IMG/VR virus record: IMGVR_UViG_3300025853_000511
Location: 1-27,994 of that record
Direction: 5' to 3' (one strand)
DNA from: a virus
Length of the DNA stretch: 27,994 nucleotides
Part shown: positions 15,777 through 22,982 of the stretch, in pieces
Position numbering within the stretch: position 1 is the first letter of the stretch
Layout of the letters: every line of letters starts with the position of its first letter
Made by a program: the position numbers and the translations under genes
The notes under the pieces: generated by a model
Told to the model about the DNA's origin: nothing
Database searches by the model: none
What the model saw: the letters and a program-made list of their open reading frames with translations, nothing else

Positions 15777-17813
15777 ATGGCTGACAAAAAAATCTCAGAA
15801 TTAGACGTTATCAATGGCGCAGACACTGCAGCCGATGACTTTTTTGTGGTTGTTGACACCTCTGGCTCAGTCACAAAGAAAATCAGCCGCGCAGAGTTAA
15901 ACAACGCTATCGAGCAAGATGTTCTGGCACAAGTTGACATCACTAGCGCAAATATTGATGGCGGCACGATTGACAACACGCCTATCGGCTCGACCACAGC
16001 ATCAACCGGTAATTTCACGACAGTTGACACCACTGGCAACGTGACGGTTGGCGGCAATCTGACGGTGCAGGGAACAACTGTGACGGTTGACACTGCTACA
16101 GTTCAGACGGTTGATTTGGGGGATAATGACAAAATACGTCTGGGAAATTCGCGGGATTTACAGCTGTATCACGATGGGTCGCAAAGTTTTATAGACCAAG
16201 TTGGTAATGGTAGTCTACTTATTCGCAACACCACACCAGATGCAGATGTATTGATTTACTCTGATGATGGTTCTGGTGGAGAGGCGCTTTATATTCAAGC
16301 CGATGGTTCTAATGGACGAACAAGACTTTACAATTACGGCAGTGAAAAACTATCCACTCGCACCGATGGCATTGTCATCACCGGAACGCTGACTGCGGAT
16401 GGGCTGACTGTTGATGGCAGTGTAAATCCTATTACTGTTGTTAATGGTGCCAGAACTGGCTTACAGCTAACTCAAACTGGCGGCGGCACTGGTTATGTAA
16501 CACTTACTGATGCGAATGAAGCACTTTATATACGCACATCGGATGGCTCAGTAAAAAGCAGACTATCAATCGCAGCCAACGGCGACATCAGCTTCTACGA
16601 CAGCACAGGCACCACGCAAGGTTTCTTCTGGGATGCCTCGACACAGCGGCTTGGGCTGGGTGAAACATCCCCTGACACTGCGCTACACGCGAAGGGAAGC
16701 ATCACTGTTGCCACAATAGAAAGCACCGCCGCAAATAGTGACATTCAAATGAAAGGAAGCGGCACAACAGGTTATACTGCTGTGCGCGCAAACGCTGAAA
16801 CTTTGGCTCTGTTAACAGCAGGGACAAATGCAATAACAATTGACGGCAGTCAAAACGTGGGCATTGGGACTAGCAGTGTTGCAGCAAAGCTAGACATCAG
16901 AGGAATGACTGGCACCACAACAGAGGCTTTCTTAATCGGTTATGGAGCAAATGGAGATAACTACTACACATCTGGGTCTAGTGGTAGCCAAATTTTCCGT
17001 GCAGCAAACACAGAACGTATGCGCATCGACGGCGGCGACTTGCTGGTGGGGACGACTGACACAACTGTCTACGATAACAATGCTGACTCTAGCGTAGACA
17101 ATGGTTTGAACTTGCGTGGTGACGGAAAGTTAGATGCGGCTAGATACAATGGCCCTGTTTTGGGATTAAATCGGACAGGAACTGATGGCACTCTTGCAGA
17201 GTTTCGGAGGTCCGGCACCACTGTGGCTAGCATTGGTACTAAAACTAGCACGCCTTATTTCGTTAGAAGCACTGGCGGTGGTATAGCTCTTGTTGCTGAT
17301 TCTTTGTGTCCAGCGGATTCAACAGGAAGTCCAAGGGATGATTATTATAGTCTTGGGTTGTCAACAAATAGATTTAGTGACCTCTACCTAGCAGGCGGTG
17401 TCTACTTGGGCGGCACTGGTGCGGCTAATTATCTGGATGACTATGAGGAAGGGACTTGGACGCCTAGTGCTACTAGTGCTAATGGTGATGCTGTAGTTAG
17501 CACTAGTATAGAAAGTGCTACCTACACTAAAGTTGGCAATCTTGTAAATGTCCGATGCTATATTACTCTAACTGTGACTTCAGTAGGCACTGGAAACGCT
17601 AGAATAACCGGACTTCCTTTTACAAATAACGGTTATTACACACCGTTCACATCTACGCACGAAACATTTGCGGGTAGCACAGGTCAAGGCTTTGTTAAAC
17701 CTACAAACACACAAATGGAATTTCTAAATGCAAATTCAACAAGCACGCTTCCTATTAGCGGCACTGGTACAAAATACGCAATGATTTCTCTGACATATAA
17801 GACAGATTCTTAA
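15777..17813 (+). CDS. Long tail fibre / receptor-binding protein
   Basis: The 678-residue protein starts with the attachment domain KKISELDVINGADTAADDFF and continues with Gly/Thr-rich repeats of the form GNVTVGGNLTVQG, then RLGLGETSPDTALHAKG and NVGIGTSSVAAKLDIRG, typical of trimeric marine phage fibres. The C-terminus has YLDDYEEGTWTPSATSANG followed by a beta domain that may bind glycans. DNA from about 16120, and especially from 17085 to the end, is AT-richer than the first 340 nt. It also holds four of the seven GANTC sites found in the window. Both point to recombination of the host-binding end. No chaperone or peptidase domain is visible at the C-terminus. Confidence 0.85.
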   Translation: MADKKISELDVINGADTAADDFFVVVDTSGSVTKKISRAELNNAIEQDVLAQVDITSANIDGGTIDNTPIGSTTASTGNFTTVDTTGNVTVGGNLTVQGTTVTVDTATVQTVDLGDNDKIRLGNSRDLQLYHDGSQSFIDQVGNGSLLIRNTTPDADVLIYSDDGSGGEALYIQADGSNGRTRLYNYGSEKLSTRTDGIVITGTLTADGLTVDGSVNPITVVNGARTGLQLTQTGGGTGYVTLTDANEALYIRTSDGSVKSRLSIAANGDISFYDSTGTTQGFFWDASTQRLGLGETSPDTALHAKGSITVATIESTAANSDIQMKGSGTTGYTAVRANAETLALLTAGTNAITIDGSQNVGIGTSSVAAKLDIRGMTGTTTEAFLIGYGANGDNYYTSGSSGSQIFRAANTERMRIDGGDLLVGTTDTTVYDNNADSSVDNGLNLRGDGKLDAARYNGPVLGLNRTGTDGTLAEFRRSGTTVASIGTKTSTPYFVRSTGGGIALVADSLCPADSTGSPRDDYYSLGLSTNRFSDLYLAGGVYLGGTGAANYLDDYEEGTWTPSATSANGDAVVSTSIESATYTKVGNLVNVRCYITLTVTSVGTGNARITGLPFTNNGYYTPFTSTHETFAGSTGQGFVKPTNTQMEFLNANSTSTLPISGTGTKYAMISLTYKTDS

Positions 17814-17863
17814 CTACCTCATTCGGATGATTGAGGCAGACAGTCCAGCCAAAGGAGATAAAA

Positions 17864-18115
17864 ATGGCACTAACAGAAGAAACAATCCAAGACAAAATCG
17901 AGGTGGTGGGCGACTACAAGCACGTGCAAGTTCGCACCGCAACAGTCATCAAGCGTGATGGCGTTGAGATTAGCCGTAGCTATCACAGGCACGTTGTAGC
18001 ACCTGACGATGACATCACTGGCGAAAGCGCAGAGGTGCAAGCTATCTGTGCGGCGGTACACACACAAGCCGTGAAGGATGCTTATGCGGCACATCTGGCC
18101 GAACAGGAGGTTTAA
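17864..18115 (+). CDS. Hypothetical protein downstream of tail fibre
   Basis: The 83-residue product (starting MALTEETIQDKIEVVGDYKH) has a predicted beta hairpin with VQVRTATVIKRDGVEISRSY and a helical C-terminus. The ATG at 17864 follows a clear aaaggag ribosome site (17851-17857) and is preferred to an upstream TTG at 17831. Proteins of this type recur after fibre genes in marine phages; I know no function. A virion-associated or fibre-related role is possible by position only. Confidence 0.75.
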   Translation: MALTEETIQDKIEVVGDYKHVQVRTATVIKRDGVEISRSYHRHVVAPDDDITGESAEVQAICAAVHTQAVKDAYAAHLAEQEV

Positions 18116-18118
18116 CCT

Positions 18119-18475
18119 ATGGCTAACACATATAATTGGGCGTTTAACTTTGACGTCTGCAACCAACCACAAAACGGTCACTTGGACCTAATCACCACGA
18201 TTCACTGGCGCATCAGTGCTACCAGCAGTAGCGTTGTTGACGCTGAAGGCAATCCACTGTCTGTCTCAGCATACGGCACAGCGGCTGTAGCAACGCCAGA
18301 GGAAGGCTGTCCTGATTACATCGCCTTTGACGACATCACACCTGATTGGGCGAAGGAAAAGACACTGGCATCGCTCGACAAGACTGAGGCTGAATTGCAG
18401 GCTGTTCTTGATGAGCGGATGGCTGAGATGGCATCACCGCCAATGCGTCAGGCAGTACCAGCAAGCTGGGCGTAA
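18119..18475 (+). CDS. Hypothetical protein, possibly fibre-associated
   Basis: The 118-residue protein contains an N-terminal NWAFNFDV segment, a TTIHWRISATSSSVV strand region and a C-terminal helix (LDKTEAELQAVLDERMAEM). Its strong ribosome site (aggagg, 18106-18111) sits at the end of the preceding gene, so the two are co-translated. I recognise the pattern from small genes near phage fibres but not a defined function. Nothing indicates an enzyme. Confidence 0.72.
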   Translation: MANTYNWAFNFDVCNQPQNGHLDLITTIHWRISATSSSVVDAEGNPLSVSAYGTAAVATPEEGCPDYIAFDDITPDWAKEKTLASLDKTEAELQAVLDERMAEMASPPMRQAVPASWA

Positions 18476-18493
18476 CACTAACTGTTGGGGTTG

Positions 18494-18661
18494 ATGATGA
18501 CTGAGGACCAGAAAATTATCCTAGACGTAGCGGCAGGAACAGGAACCTTTGCGGCGTGGCTGGAAATGGCACCTGACGCTGTTGCCCTAATCACTGGTAT
18601 CTGGGTCATCATCCGCATCTGGGAAACAGACACAGTGCGAAAGTGGACAGGCCGCGACTGA
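18494..18661 (+). CDS. Small membrane protein, 55 residues
   Basis: The frame ATG 18494 to tga 18659-18661 encodes MMTEDQKIIL and later a single hydrophobic segment APDAVALITGIWVIIRIW (about residues 26-43), then a basic RKWTGRD tail. A gggg ribosome site precedes it. A second ATG at 18497 is equally possible. The single-TM topology with a short charged tail would fit a small membrane effector or lysis accessory, but the lysis genes start 1.2 kb downstream. It directly abuts the next gene. Confidence 0.6.
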   Translation: MMTEDQKIILDVAAGTGTFAAWLEMAPDAVALITGIWVIIRIWETDTVRKWTGRD

Positions 18662-18662
18662 T

Positions 18663-18848
18663 GTGGTTGAAGCGGCTTTCCTTTTATTGGTCTTTGTGGA
18701 TGGACAGAAGGTCAGTCCGGCTTGGTATTTCCGCGATTTGCTAGATTGCACGTTCATAGCGCAGACGCTTACAAAACAAGGGCCAAATAAGATCACCAGC
18801 TATTGTTTGCCGGTGGATGTAGCAGAAGGAACACGCATTTATGATTGA
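18663..18848 (+). CDS. Hypothetical small protein (GTG start)
   Basis: The 61-residue product reads VVEAAFLLLVFVDGQKVSPA then WYFRDLLDCTFIAQTL and KITSYCLPVDVAEGTRIYD. Two cysteines and no clear membrane helix beyond the first few residues are visible. The GTG at 18663 is 2 nt after the previous stop, and its own stop overlaps the next gene's ATG at 18841, which supports it as a real cistron. I do not recognise a family with known function. Confidence 0.6.
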   Translation: MVEAAFLLLVFVDGQKVSPAWYFRDLLDCTFIAQTLTKQGPNKITSYCLPVDVAEGTRIYD

Positions 18849-19302
18849 TCCTATCAGCGCAATCAGCGTGATCACAACTTGCAGCACCGCCATATCGAGC
18901 GCAATCAAGGCGGGCAAGGATTTGCACAGCTTATCCGGCCCGATTAAGAAATACGCCGAAGCTGAAGCCGCGTTGAATTTTGGCGCAAGCAAAAAGAAAA
19001 ACAGCATTTTCAGCAAAGTGACTGGCGCGGAAGCTGTCGCAATCGACAACTTTTTCAAAAAGCACGAACTGGAACAAACCCGCAAGCAACTGCGCGAGGT
19101 GTTTATGCTCTACGCGCCTCACGGCAGCTGGGAGGCATTGCAAGCTGAAATTGCACGTCAGCGTCAGATACAAAAAGACTTGCTGGAACATCAAGCGAAG
19201 ATGCGCGAACGGTTTTTTGCGGCTATAATCATTGGCGGTTTTGTGCTTGTCGGGGGCGGCGGGTTGATTTTCTGGGTTGGTTGGATGAAAGGCTGGCTGT
19301 AG
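18841..19302 (+). CDS. Coiled-coil protein with C-terminal membrane anchor
   Basis: The 153-residue protein starts MIDPISAISVITTCSTAISS, has a basic middle (ASKKKNSIFSKVTGAEAVAI) and a long helix (residues about 75-120, KKHELEQTRKQLREVFM onward). It ends in a strongly hydrophobic, Gly-rich segment (FFAAIIIGGFVLVGGGGLIF). An aagga ribosome site precedes it. Proteins with this layout lie just upstream of lysis genes in related marine phages. An i-spanin-like or virion protein role is possible, but topology (C-terminal anchor) does not match a standard spanin. Confidence 0.72.
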   Translation: MIDPISAISVITTCSTAISSAIKAGKDLHSLSGPIKKYAEAEAALNFGASKKKNSIFSKVTGAEAVAIDNFFKKHELEQTRKQLREVFMLYAPHGSWEALQAEIARQRQIQKDLLEHQAKMRERFFAAIIIGGFVLVGGGGLIFWVGWMKGWL

Positions 19303-19725
19303 GTGTCAACGCGCACTGGTCTTGCTGGTGAGTTTATTTGTTGCGCCGCGATTATGCGGCTAGAAGGCGACTGGTCTGTCGTCCACAGTCCGATGGATAG
19401 GATTGACGCGATTGCTTTCAATGAAGATATATTTTTGAGGATACAGATCAAGACCAGCAGTTTGAAACCGGCGATTGCAGGACAGCACAAACCGTTTTGG
19501 CATTTTCAGAACGGTAGCGGAAACAAGAAAAAGCATCTGCCAGACCCATCGGAGATTGATATAATTGCACACGTTTTTTTGGATCATAGGCGGGTTGCCT
19601 TTTACGCCGCCGAAACGGTGTCGCAGTTCAGCCAACGGCGTCCGCTGCATTACGCCGATACGCCGCATCTTGAACAAGACAGTTGGGATCGGGCGGTGCA
19701 GATTGTGCAGGAGCGAATAAAATGA
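19303..19725 (+). CDS. PD-(D/E)XK-like nuclease-fold protein
   Basis: The 140-residue protein shows the core pattern of the PD-(D/E)XK fold. GLAGEFICCAAI carries an N-terminal Glu (E10), MDRIDAIAFN carries the Asp (D32 or D35), and IFLRIQIKTSS gives the (E/Q)xK strand (Q48, K50). The Glu-to-Gln change occurs naturally in active members of the superfamily, so activity remains possible. It starts at GTG 19303 right after the previous stop and overlaps the lysozyme start (ATGA). A role in junction resolution, DNA repair or host DNA attack cannot be separated by sequence. Confidence 0.68.
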   Translation: MSTRTGLAGEFICCAAIMRLEGDWSVVHSPMDRIDAIAFNEDIFLRIQIKTSSLKPAIAGQHKPFWHFQNGSGNKKKHLPDPSEIDIIAHVFLDHRRVAFYAAETVSQFSQRRPLHYADTPHLEQDSWDRAVQIVQERIK

Positions 19726-20171
19726 ATATCGACCAATTGCGTGAAGAATTAGCCGCTGATGAGGGCGTCAAGTTCGAGATATATTTATGCTCGATGGGCC
19801 TACCGACATTTGGCATTGGGCATATGATCCGCGAACACGATCCAGAACACGGTCAACCTATTGGCACACCGGTTGATGATGAGCGTGTGCGGCAAGCGTT
19901 TGCGCTGGATATTGCTGTCACCATTGAGGATTGCCACCGGCTTTTCAGCAACTGGACCGAACTACCGGCAGAGGCGCAATTGATCTGCGCGAATATGTGT
20001 TTCAATCTTGGTTATCCGCGTTTCAGTAAGTTCGTCAACTTTCGGGCGGCGATTGAGGCACAAGACTGGAATAAGGCCGCTGACGAGGCCGTAGACAGCC
20101 GCTGGCACGATCAAGTACCTAACAGGGCCAAAAGATTGGTGAAGCGGCTCAGAGGGCTTGCAGATGGCTGA
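19722..20171 (+). CDS. Endolysin, T4-type lysozyme (GH24) with Cys at the catalytic Asp position
   Basis: The 149-residue protein aligns residue for residue with the T4 lysozyme active-site region: MNIDQLREELAADEG, then IYLCSMGLPTFGIGH. E14 equals T4 E11 and T29 equals T4 T26, but the T4 D20 position is C23. From memory of T4 mutagenesis, D20C keeps substantial activity, so this is probably a working muramidase. Lobe-2 residues such as LICANMCFNLGYPRFSKFVN are typical. No signal peptide is present, so release needs a holin, and two membrane genes follow. The ATG at 19722 overlaps the previous stop; the longer frame from 19683 is rejected. Confidence 0.93.
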   Translation: MNIDQLREELAADEGVKFEIYLCSMGLPTFGIGHMIREHDPEHGQPIGTPVDDERVRQAFALDIAVTIEDCHRLFSNWTELPAEAQLICANMCFNLGYPRFSKFVNFRAAIEAQDWNKAADEAVDSRWHDQVPNRAKRLVKRLRGLADG

Positions 20172-20373
20172 AATGACATTTGAGCGTATTTTAGAGTGGA
20201 AATTGTTGCCGCGTTTTATGATGTTGGCGTTTACCTTAATGGCGTGGAATGTTTGCGATTGGTTTATGTCTTTGGGGCCAGATGCAACGACACAACAAAC
20301 CGCATTTGTCAGCACTATTGTCGGCGCAGCAACCGGCGCATTTGCGGTGTGGATAGGGAATGAAAGCAAATGA
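20164..20373 (+). CDS. Small two-TM protein in lysis cassette (holin or antiholin candidate)
   Basis: The 69-residue product (MAEMTFERILEWKLLPRFMM start) has two predicted membrane helices, about residues 19-38 (MLAFTLMAWNVCDWFMSL) and 47-63 (FVSTIVGAATGAFAVWI), joined by a short turn with TTQQ. It overlaps the lysozyme end by 8 nt and the 3-TM holin start by 4 nt, so the three genes form one translational unit. A class II-like holin or a regulator of the neighbouring holin is the obvious inference. The ATG at 20164 is preferred to a TTG at 20158. Confidence 0.8.
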   Translation: MAEMTFERILEWKLLPRFMMLAFTLMAWNVCDWFMSLGPDATTQQTAFVSTIVGAATGAFAVWIGNESK

Positions 20374-20747
20374 TCCAGATGTTAATTCCGGCAATCACTG
20401 AACTGGCTGGCGGCTGGCTGAAAGGCAAAGCCGAAAAGCAAGCGGCTGTGAACAAGGTCAAGGTCGCCAAGGCAGAGGCAGAGGCAGAGGTTATGCGCGT
20501 AGCCGCCACGCACGAGGCTGGCTGGGAAAAAATAATGGCGCAGGGCAGTCAGGACAGTTGGAAGGATGAGGCGTGGACAATTTGTTTCATCGCCATTGTC
20601 GTTGCCTGTTTTCTGCCGTGGACACAGCCATATGTTGCTGAAGGTTTTGCCGCGCTAGAGCAAACGCCCGACTGGTTCCAGTGGGCGATGTATGCGTCAA
20701 TCGGCGCGTCTTTTGGCATCAGAGGCATCAAGGGTTTTCGCAAGTAG
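20370..20747 (+). CDS. 3-TM holin of the gene-transfer-agent type
   Basis: The 125-residue protein has an amphipathic N-terminus, a basic/Ala-Glu helix (KVKVAKAEAEAEVMRV) and SWKDEAWTICFIAIVVACFL, followed by WFQWAMYASIGASFGIRG. This order matches the holin family first described for release of alphaproteobacterial gene transfer agents (remembered Pfam GTA_holin_3TM). It should permit lysozyme access to the murein. An exact hexanucleotide repeat ggcaga (about three copies, 20471-20488) encodes part of the Ala-Glu helix. The 3' end overlaps the end of the opposing gene by 20 bp. Confidence 0.85.
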   Translation: MIQMLIPAITELAGGWLKGKAEKQAAVNKVKVAKAEAEAEVMRVAATHEAGWEKIMAQGSQDSWKDEAWTICFIAIVVACFLPWTQPYVAEGFAALEQTPDWFQWAMYASIGASFGIRGIKGFRK

Positions 20748-20943
20748 GTTTGTACCAGACGCGATAGCCGCCACCCACTTTGCTGGTCCGGTATCCCATA
20801 TGACGATAACGCATAGCATCACGGCACCGCATCGCTGCGGTTTTTGTCTCGAAAAAGATGCTGTCGCCTTCTTCCATATTTTCCAGAAAATCCCAATCAC
20901 CTCTGCCCATCTTAGGGATCGGCACGTTTTTTTCGATTTTCAT
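20728..20943 (-). CDS. Small conserved phage protein, last gene of the leftward operon
   Basis: The 71-residue product begins MKIEKNVPIPKMGRGDWDFL and continues with MEEGDSIFFETKTAA and a C-terminal GGGYRVWYKP. The pattern (IPK, a DFL/MEVGDS block, Gly-rich RVW ending) recurs in small proteins next to phage replication and recombination genes; I know no defined function. Alternative starts at 20967 and 21024 would extend it into the preceding zinc-protein gene. The ATG at 20943 fits the family's usual start. It overlaps the zinc gene by 32 nt and the opposing holin gene by 20 nt. Confidence 0.72.
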   Translation of the reverse strand: MKIEKNVPIPKMGRGDWDFLENMEEGDSIFFETKTAAMRCRDAMRYRHMGYRTSKVGGGYRVWYKPTCENP

Positions 20944-21112
20944 CTCTGATAATTCCCCATCTTTCATTGAAACAATCGGAATGCACAACTTGCTTGTCAC
21001 CATCACAAACCCAATCATTGTCATTTAGGTTGACGTTACGCTCACACCAGACGCACTTTTCAAAGCGCGGCTGGCGTGGTGCGATTTGACGTTTTTTAGA
21101 ACGGTATGTCAT
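20912..21112 (-). CDS. Small zinc-binding protein (treble-clef or ribbon type)
   Basis: The 66-residue basic protein contains FEKCVWCERN, then WVCDG and VVHSDCFNERWG, giving Cys20, Cys23, Cys36, His44 and Cys47. The CxxC...C...HxxC spacing suggests one structural zinc. The ATG at 21112 lies within the last codons of the SSB gene (17-nt overlap), so it is translationally coupled. The longer frame to 21388 only shadows SSB and is not used. A DNA-binding or protein-docking role beside SSB is a guess from position. Confidence 0.68.
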   Translation of the reverse strand: MTYRSKKRQIAPRQPRFEKCVWCERNVNLNDNDWVCDGDKQVVHSDCFNERWGIIRDENRKKRADP

Positions 21113-21473
21113 CGTCCAGCGCAGTTTCTGATGGTGCTGGTGTAGCCGCCGGCGCACTTTGCTCACTAGACCGCAAAGATGGATAACTGTTGTTGTGAAC
21201 GCGAAGCGATAGGGCTTTTTTTGTTTCACCCTGACTGTTCGTATATTCGCGTTCTGAAAGTTCTCCGATAACTGTGATCTCTGCGCCCTTGACCAGAGCC
21301 GGTTGAAGCGTGGCCCCACGGTTGCCCCAAATTGAGCAATCAAGCCAGACTGTTGATTTTTTCTCGCCATATCCAACATCACTCGCAAGAGAAAAACTAG
21401 TCACGGTTGTGTCGCTGACGTCCCGCGTTTCCGCATCTTTGCCAAGGCGACCGGTGAAAGTGCAACTGTTCAT
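21096..21473 (-). CDS. ssb: Single-stranded DNA-binding protein
   Basis: The 125-residue OB-fold protein starts MNSCTFTGRLGKDAETRDV and contains STVWLDCSIWGNRG and the VIGELSEREY strand. It ends with the conserved acidic tip LDDDIPF that recruits partner enzymes in bacterial SSBs. It would coat ssDNA during replication and recombination. It follows the annealing-protein gene with an ATGA overlap (4 nt). It is shorter than E. coli SSB (178 residues) mainly because of a short Ala/Pro linker. Confidence 0.93.
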   Translation of the reverse strand: MNSCTFTGRLGKDAETRDVSDTTVTSFSLASDVGYGEKKSTVWLDCSIWGNRGATLQPALVKGAEITVIGELSEREYTNSQGETKKALSLRVHNNSYPSLRSSEQSAPAATPAPSETALDDDIPF

Positions 21474-22066
21474 TGTAATTCTTCCTTCCTTTTGGAAAAC
21501 ATTTTTAGGTGTTCATCACTGATTTTCAATCCTTTGGATTGATACAGCTTTGTGTAAAGTGCGTTGACATCACGCACTGATTTACAGCCGTCAAGCTGCA
21601 AAACTAAATTGTCTGTGGAGAGGGGCGCGGGGGCCGCATCGGAGGAATGCGAACCACCCGCACCGGCGCGGCGTGGAAGGGAGGGAACCACGCCTCGACC
21701 GCTTGCCATATTGCCATCATCGTCACTGGCGTTCAACCCGAACATTGTCATCAGTGATGCCCGCCGGTAGTAGGTAAGGCAGCTGATAAACGATTGTGGC
21801 GTGTCTTTTTCGGGCTTTAGTTCAATGTCACTGCTGAAACTTGCGCCATTTCCAAGATGGAAAACTGTTGTGATAAGCGAATTGCCGTGCAGATGTTGCT
21901 CGAAAGCCAGATCGTATTCCTGCAACGTGCTTAACGCCGCCAGAACGTCACCCAAAGTGGTGTATTCGCTTTTGAACATCGGATTTTTGCCAGACTTGCC
22001 CACCGTTGTCGCCGACCTAAACGCCGACAAAGCCGCGAACAATGCGCCATCTTTTACTGTTTCCAT
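21470..22066 (-). CDS. ERF-like single-strand annealing recombinase
   Basis: The 198-residue product begins METVKDGALFAALSAF and has the ERF-like core: SGKNPMFKSEYTTLGDVLAA (a short form of the 'NP.FKS.Y..L..V' signature), then LITTVFHLGNGASFSSDIEL and FISCLTYYRRASLMTMFGL. It would bind ssDNA and anneal complementary strands. The ATG at 22066 has an aaaggg-type ribosome site and the expected N-terminus; the frame upstream to 22126 is not used. It lies between the exonuclease and SSB genes, the standard phage recombination set. A Ser/Ala/Pro-rich linker (about residues 135-155) precedes a short C-terminal helical part. Confidence 0.85.
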   Translation of the reverse strand: METVKDGALFAALSAFRSATTVGKSGKNPMFKSEYTTLGDVLAALSTLQEYDLAFEQHLHGNSLITTVFHLGNGASFSSDIELKPEKDTPQSFISCLTYYRRASLMTMFGLNASDDDGNMASGRGVVPSLPRRAGAGGSHSSDAAPAPLSTDNLVLQLDGCKSVRDVNALYTKLYQSKGLKISDEHLKMFSKRKEELQ

Positions 22067-22905
22067 AGCTGTTTTGCCCTTTCTACAAACTCTGGTTCCA
22101 TACGCCACTGAAAGGCGTGTTGCCAATCGGGATCAGTGATTGATGCCAGTGTCTTGGCGTCATTGCTGACCCTCAATAGATTTTGTCTGATTAGTGCCTT
22201 TTGCCGCATTTCCTCTAGCGCGTGAGCCAGACTGTCGGCCTTCAATTCGTCACAATTGAATGGCGTGAACATCTGACAGTCGTGTTCTGCTATGTAGCAG
22301 ATCGAAGGTGTCACACCCAAAGCGGCTTGATATATGGCTGACTGACAAAGGTGATTAAACTCCGGCTTTTTCGGCAGTGTTGCTTTCGACCAACCCTGTT
22401 CACCGTTTTTCAGCACTTTGGTTTTGCGCGGTGCTTTGGTTTTCATTTCACAGAACATCGTTTTCGGCTGTAGCAGGTCCACATATCCGATGATCGGCAC
22501 GTCAACGCCATCAAGCCACAACTCAATACGTTCTTCCTCAACAGCACCAGTAAAATTGGCATCGACTAAAGCTGTGACCGCGTTTCCGACCATTCCGGCA
22601 ATGCAAGTCCGAAATTTGTCGCGCAACACTTGATCTTGATTTGCATCGTGAAAATCAAAGTCAATTTTCGCTTGCTCAATAGTGTCACCGATGTCTTGAC
22701 CGTGGCAAATTATAGCTTGAACACTATTATGGACGACTGTGCCGATAGCGGCGCGTTCCCCCACACCTATTTTGCGGCGTTGGTCTTTGTCGAGTGCTAT
22801 GTATTTGAAAACCCACATTGCTGTGGTGTTCAAAAGCTGACTTGCTGACAGATGTGTCAGATCAGCGGCTGACCACTCTGGGCCGATTTGTCTTGTCAAA
22901 GTCAT
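22054..22905 (-). CDS. RecB/Cas4-like PD-(D/E)XK exonuclease
   Basis: The 283-residue protein has the Cas4/RecB-like layout. A Ser-rich start (LTHLSASQLLN) leads to IGTVVHNSVQ with H59, then IIGYVDLLQPKTMFCEMKTK with D143, E153 and K155, and a QSAIYQ motif of the Qxxx(Y) type. It should resect double-stranded ends to feed the ERF-like annealing protein made from the next gene (13-nt overlap). No Cys cluster for an Fe-S centre is visible, unlike true Cas4. It is the first gene of the leftward operon, reading away from the shared promoter region at 22906-22982. Confidence 0.88.
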   Translation of the reverse strand: MTLTRQIGPEWSAADLTHLSASQLLNTTAMWVFKYIALDKDQRRKIGVGERAAIGTVVHNSVQAIICHGQDIGDTIEQAKIDFDFHDANQDQVLRDKFRTCIAGMVGNAVTALVDANFTGAVEEERIELWLDGVDVPIIGYVDLLQPKTMFCEMKTKAPRKTKVLKNGEQGWSKATLPKKPEFNHLCQSAIYQAALGVTPSICYIAEHDCQMFTPFNCDELKADSLAHALEEMRQKALIRQNLLRVSNDAKTLASITDPDWQHAFQWRMEPEFVERAKQLWKQ

Positions 22906-22982
22906 AACGCCACATTAAACAGTTTTCCCCACTTGTAAATATTTTTCTTTCGCTTCACACTTTTTTCAACTAGGGTGATCTT
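22906..22982. promoter_or_regulatory. Divergent intergenic region with candidate leftward promoter
   Basis: This 77-bp AT-rich gap separates the leftward recombination and rightward replication operons and is the only divergent gap in the window. On the minus strand TTGAAA (22969-22964), a 17-bp spacer and AAAAAT (22946-22941) form a plausible sigma-70-type promoter, four of six matches at -10. A weaker plus-strand candidate is TTGTAA (22933-22938) with CACACT 17 bp later. No long inverted repeat or clear operator is seen. Confidence 0.45.

Noticed and set aside
17814-17850. cctca...tgagg hairpin after the long fibre gene as a terminator
   Set aside because: The stem has only five pairs with a 10-nt loop and no T-run. 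It is too weak to call.
18661-18741. ATG frame of 26 codons at 18661
   Set aside because: It is short and basic and lies inside the better supported GTG-start gene at 18663, whose stop couples to the next gene.
20912-21388. Extended 158-codon reading of the small zinc protein
   Set aside because: The first 92 codons only shadow SSB. The ATG at 21112, coupled to the SSB stop, gives a compact zinc protein.
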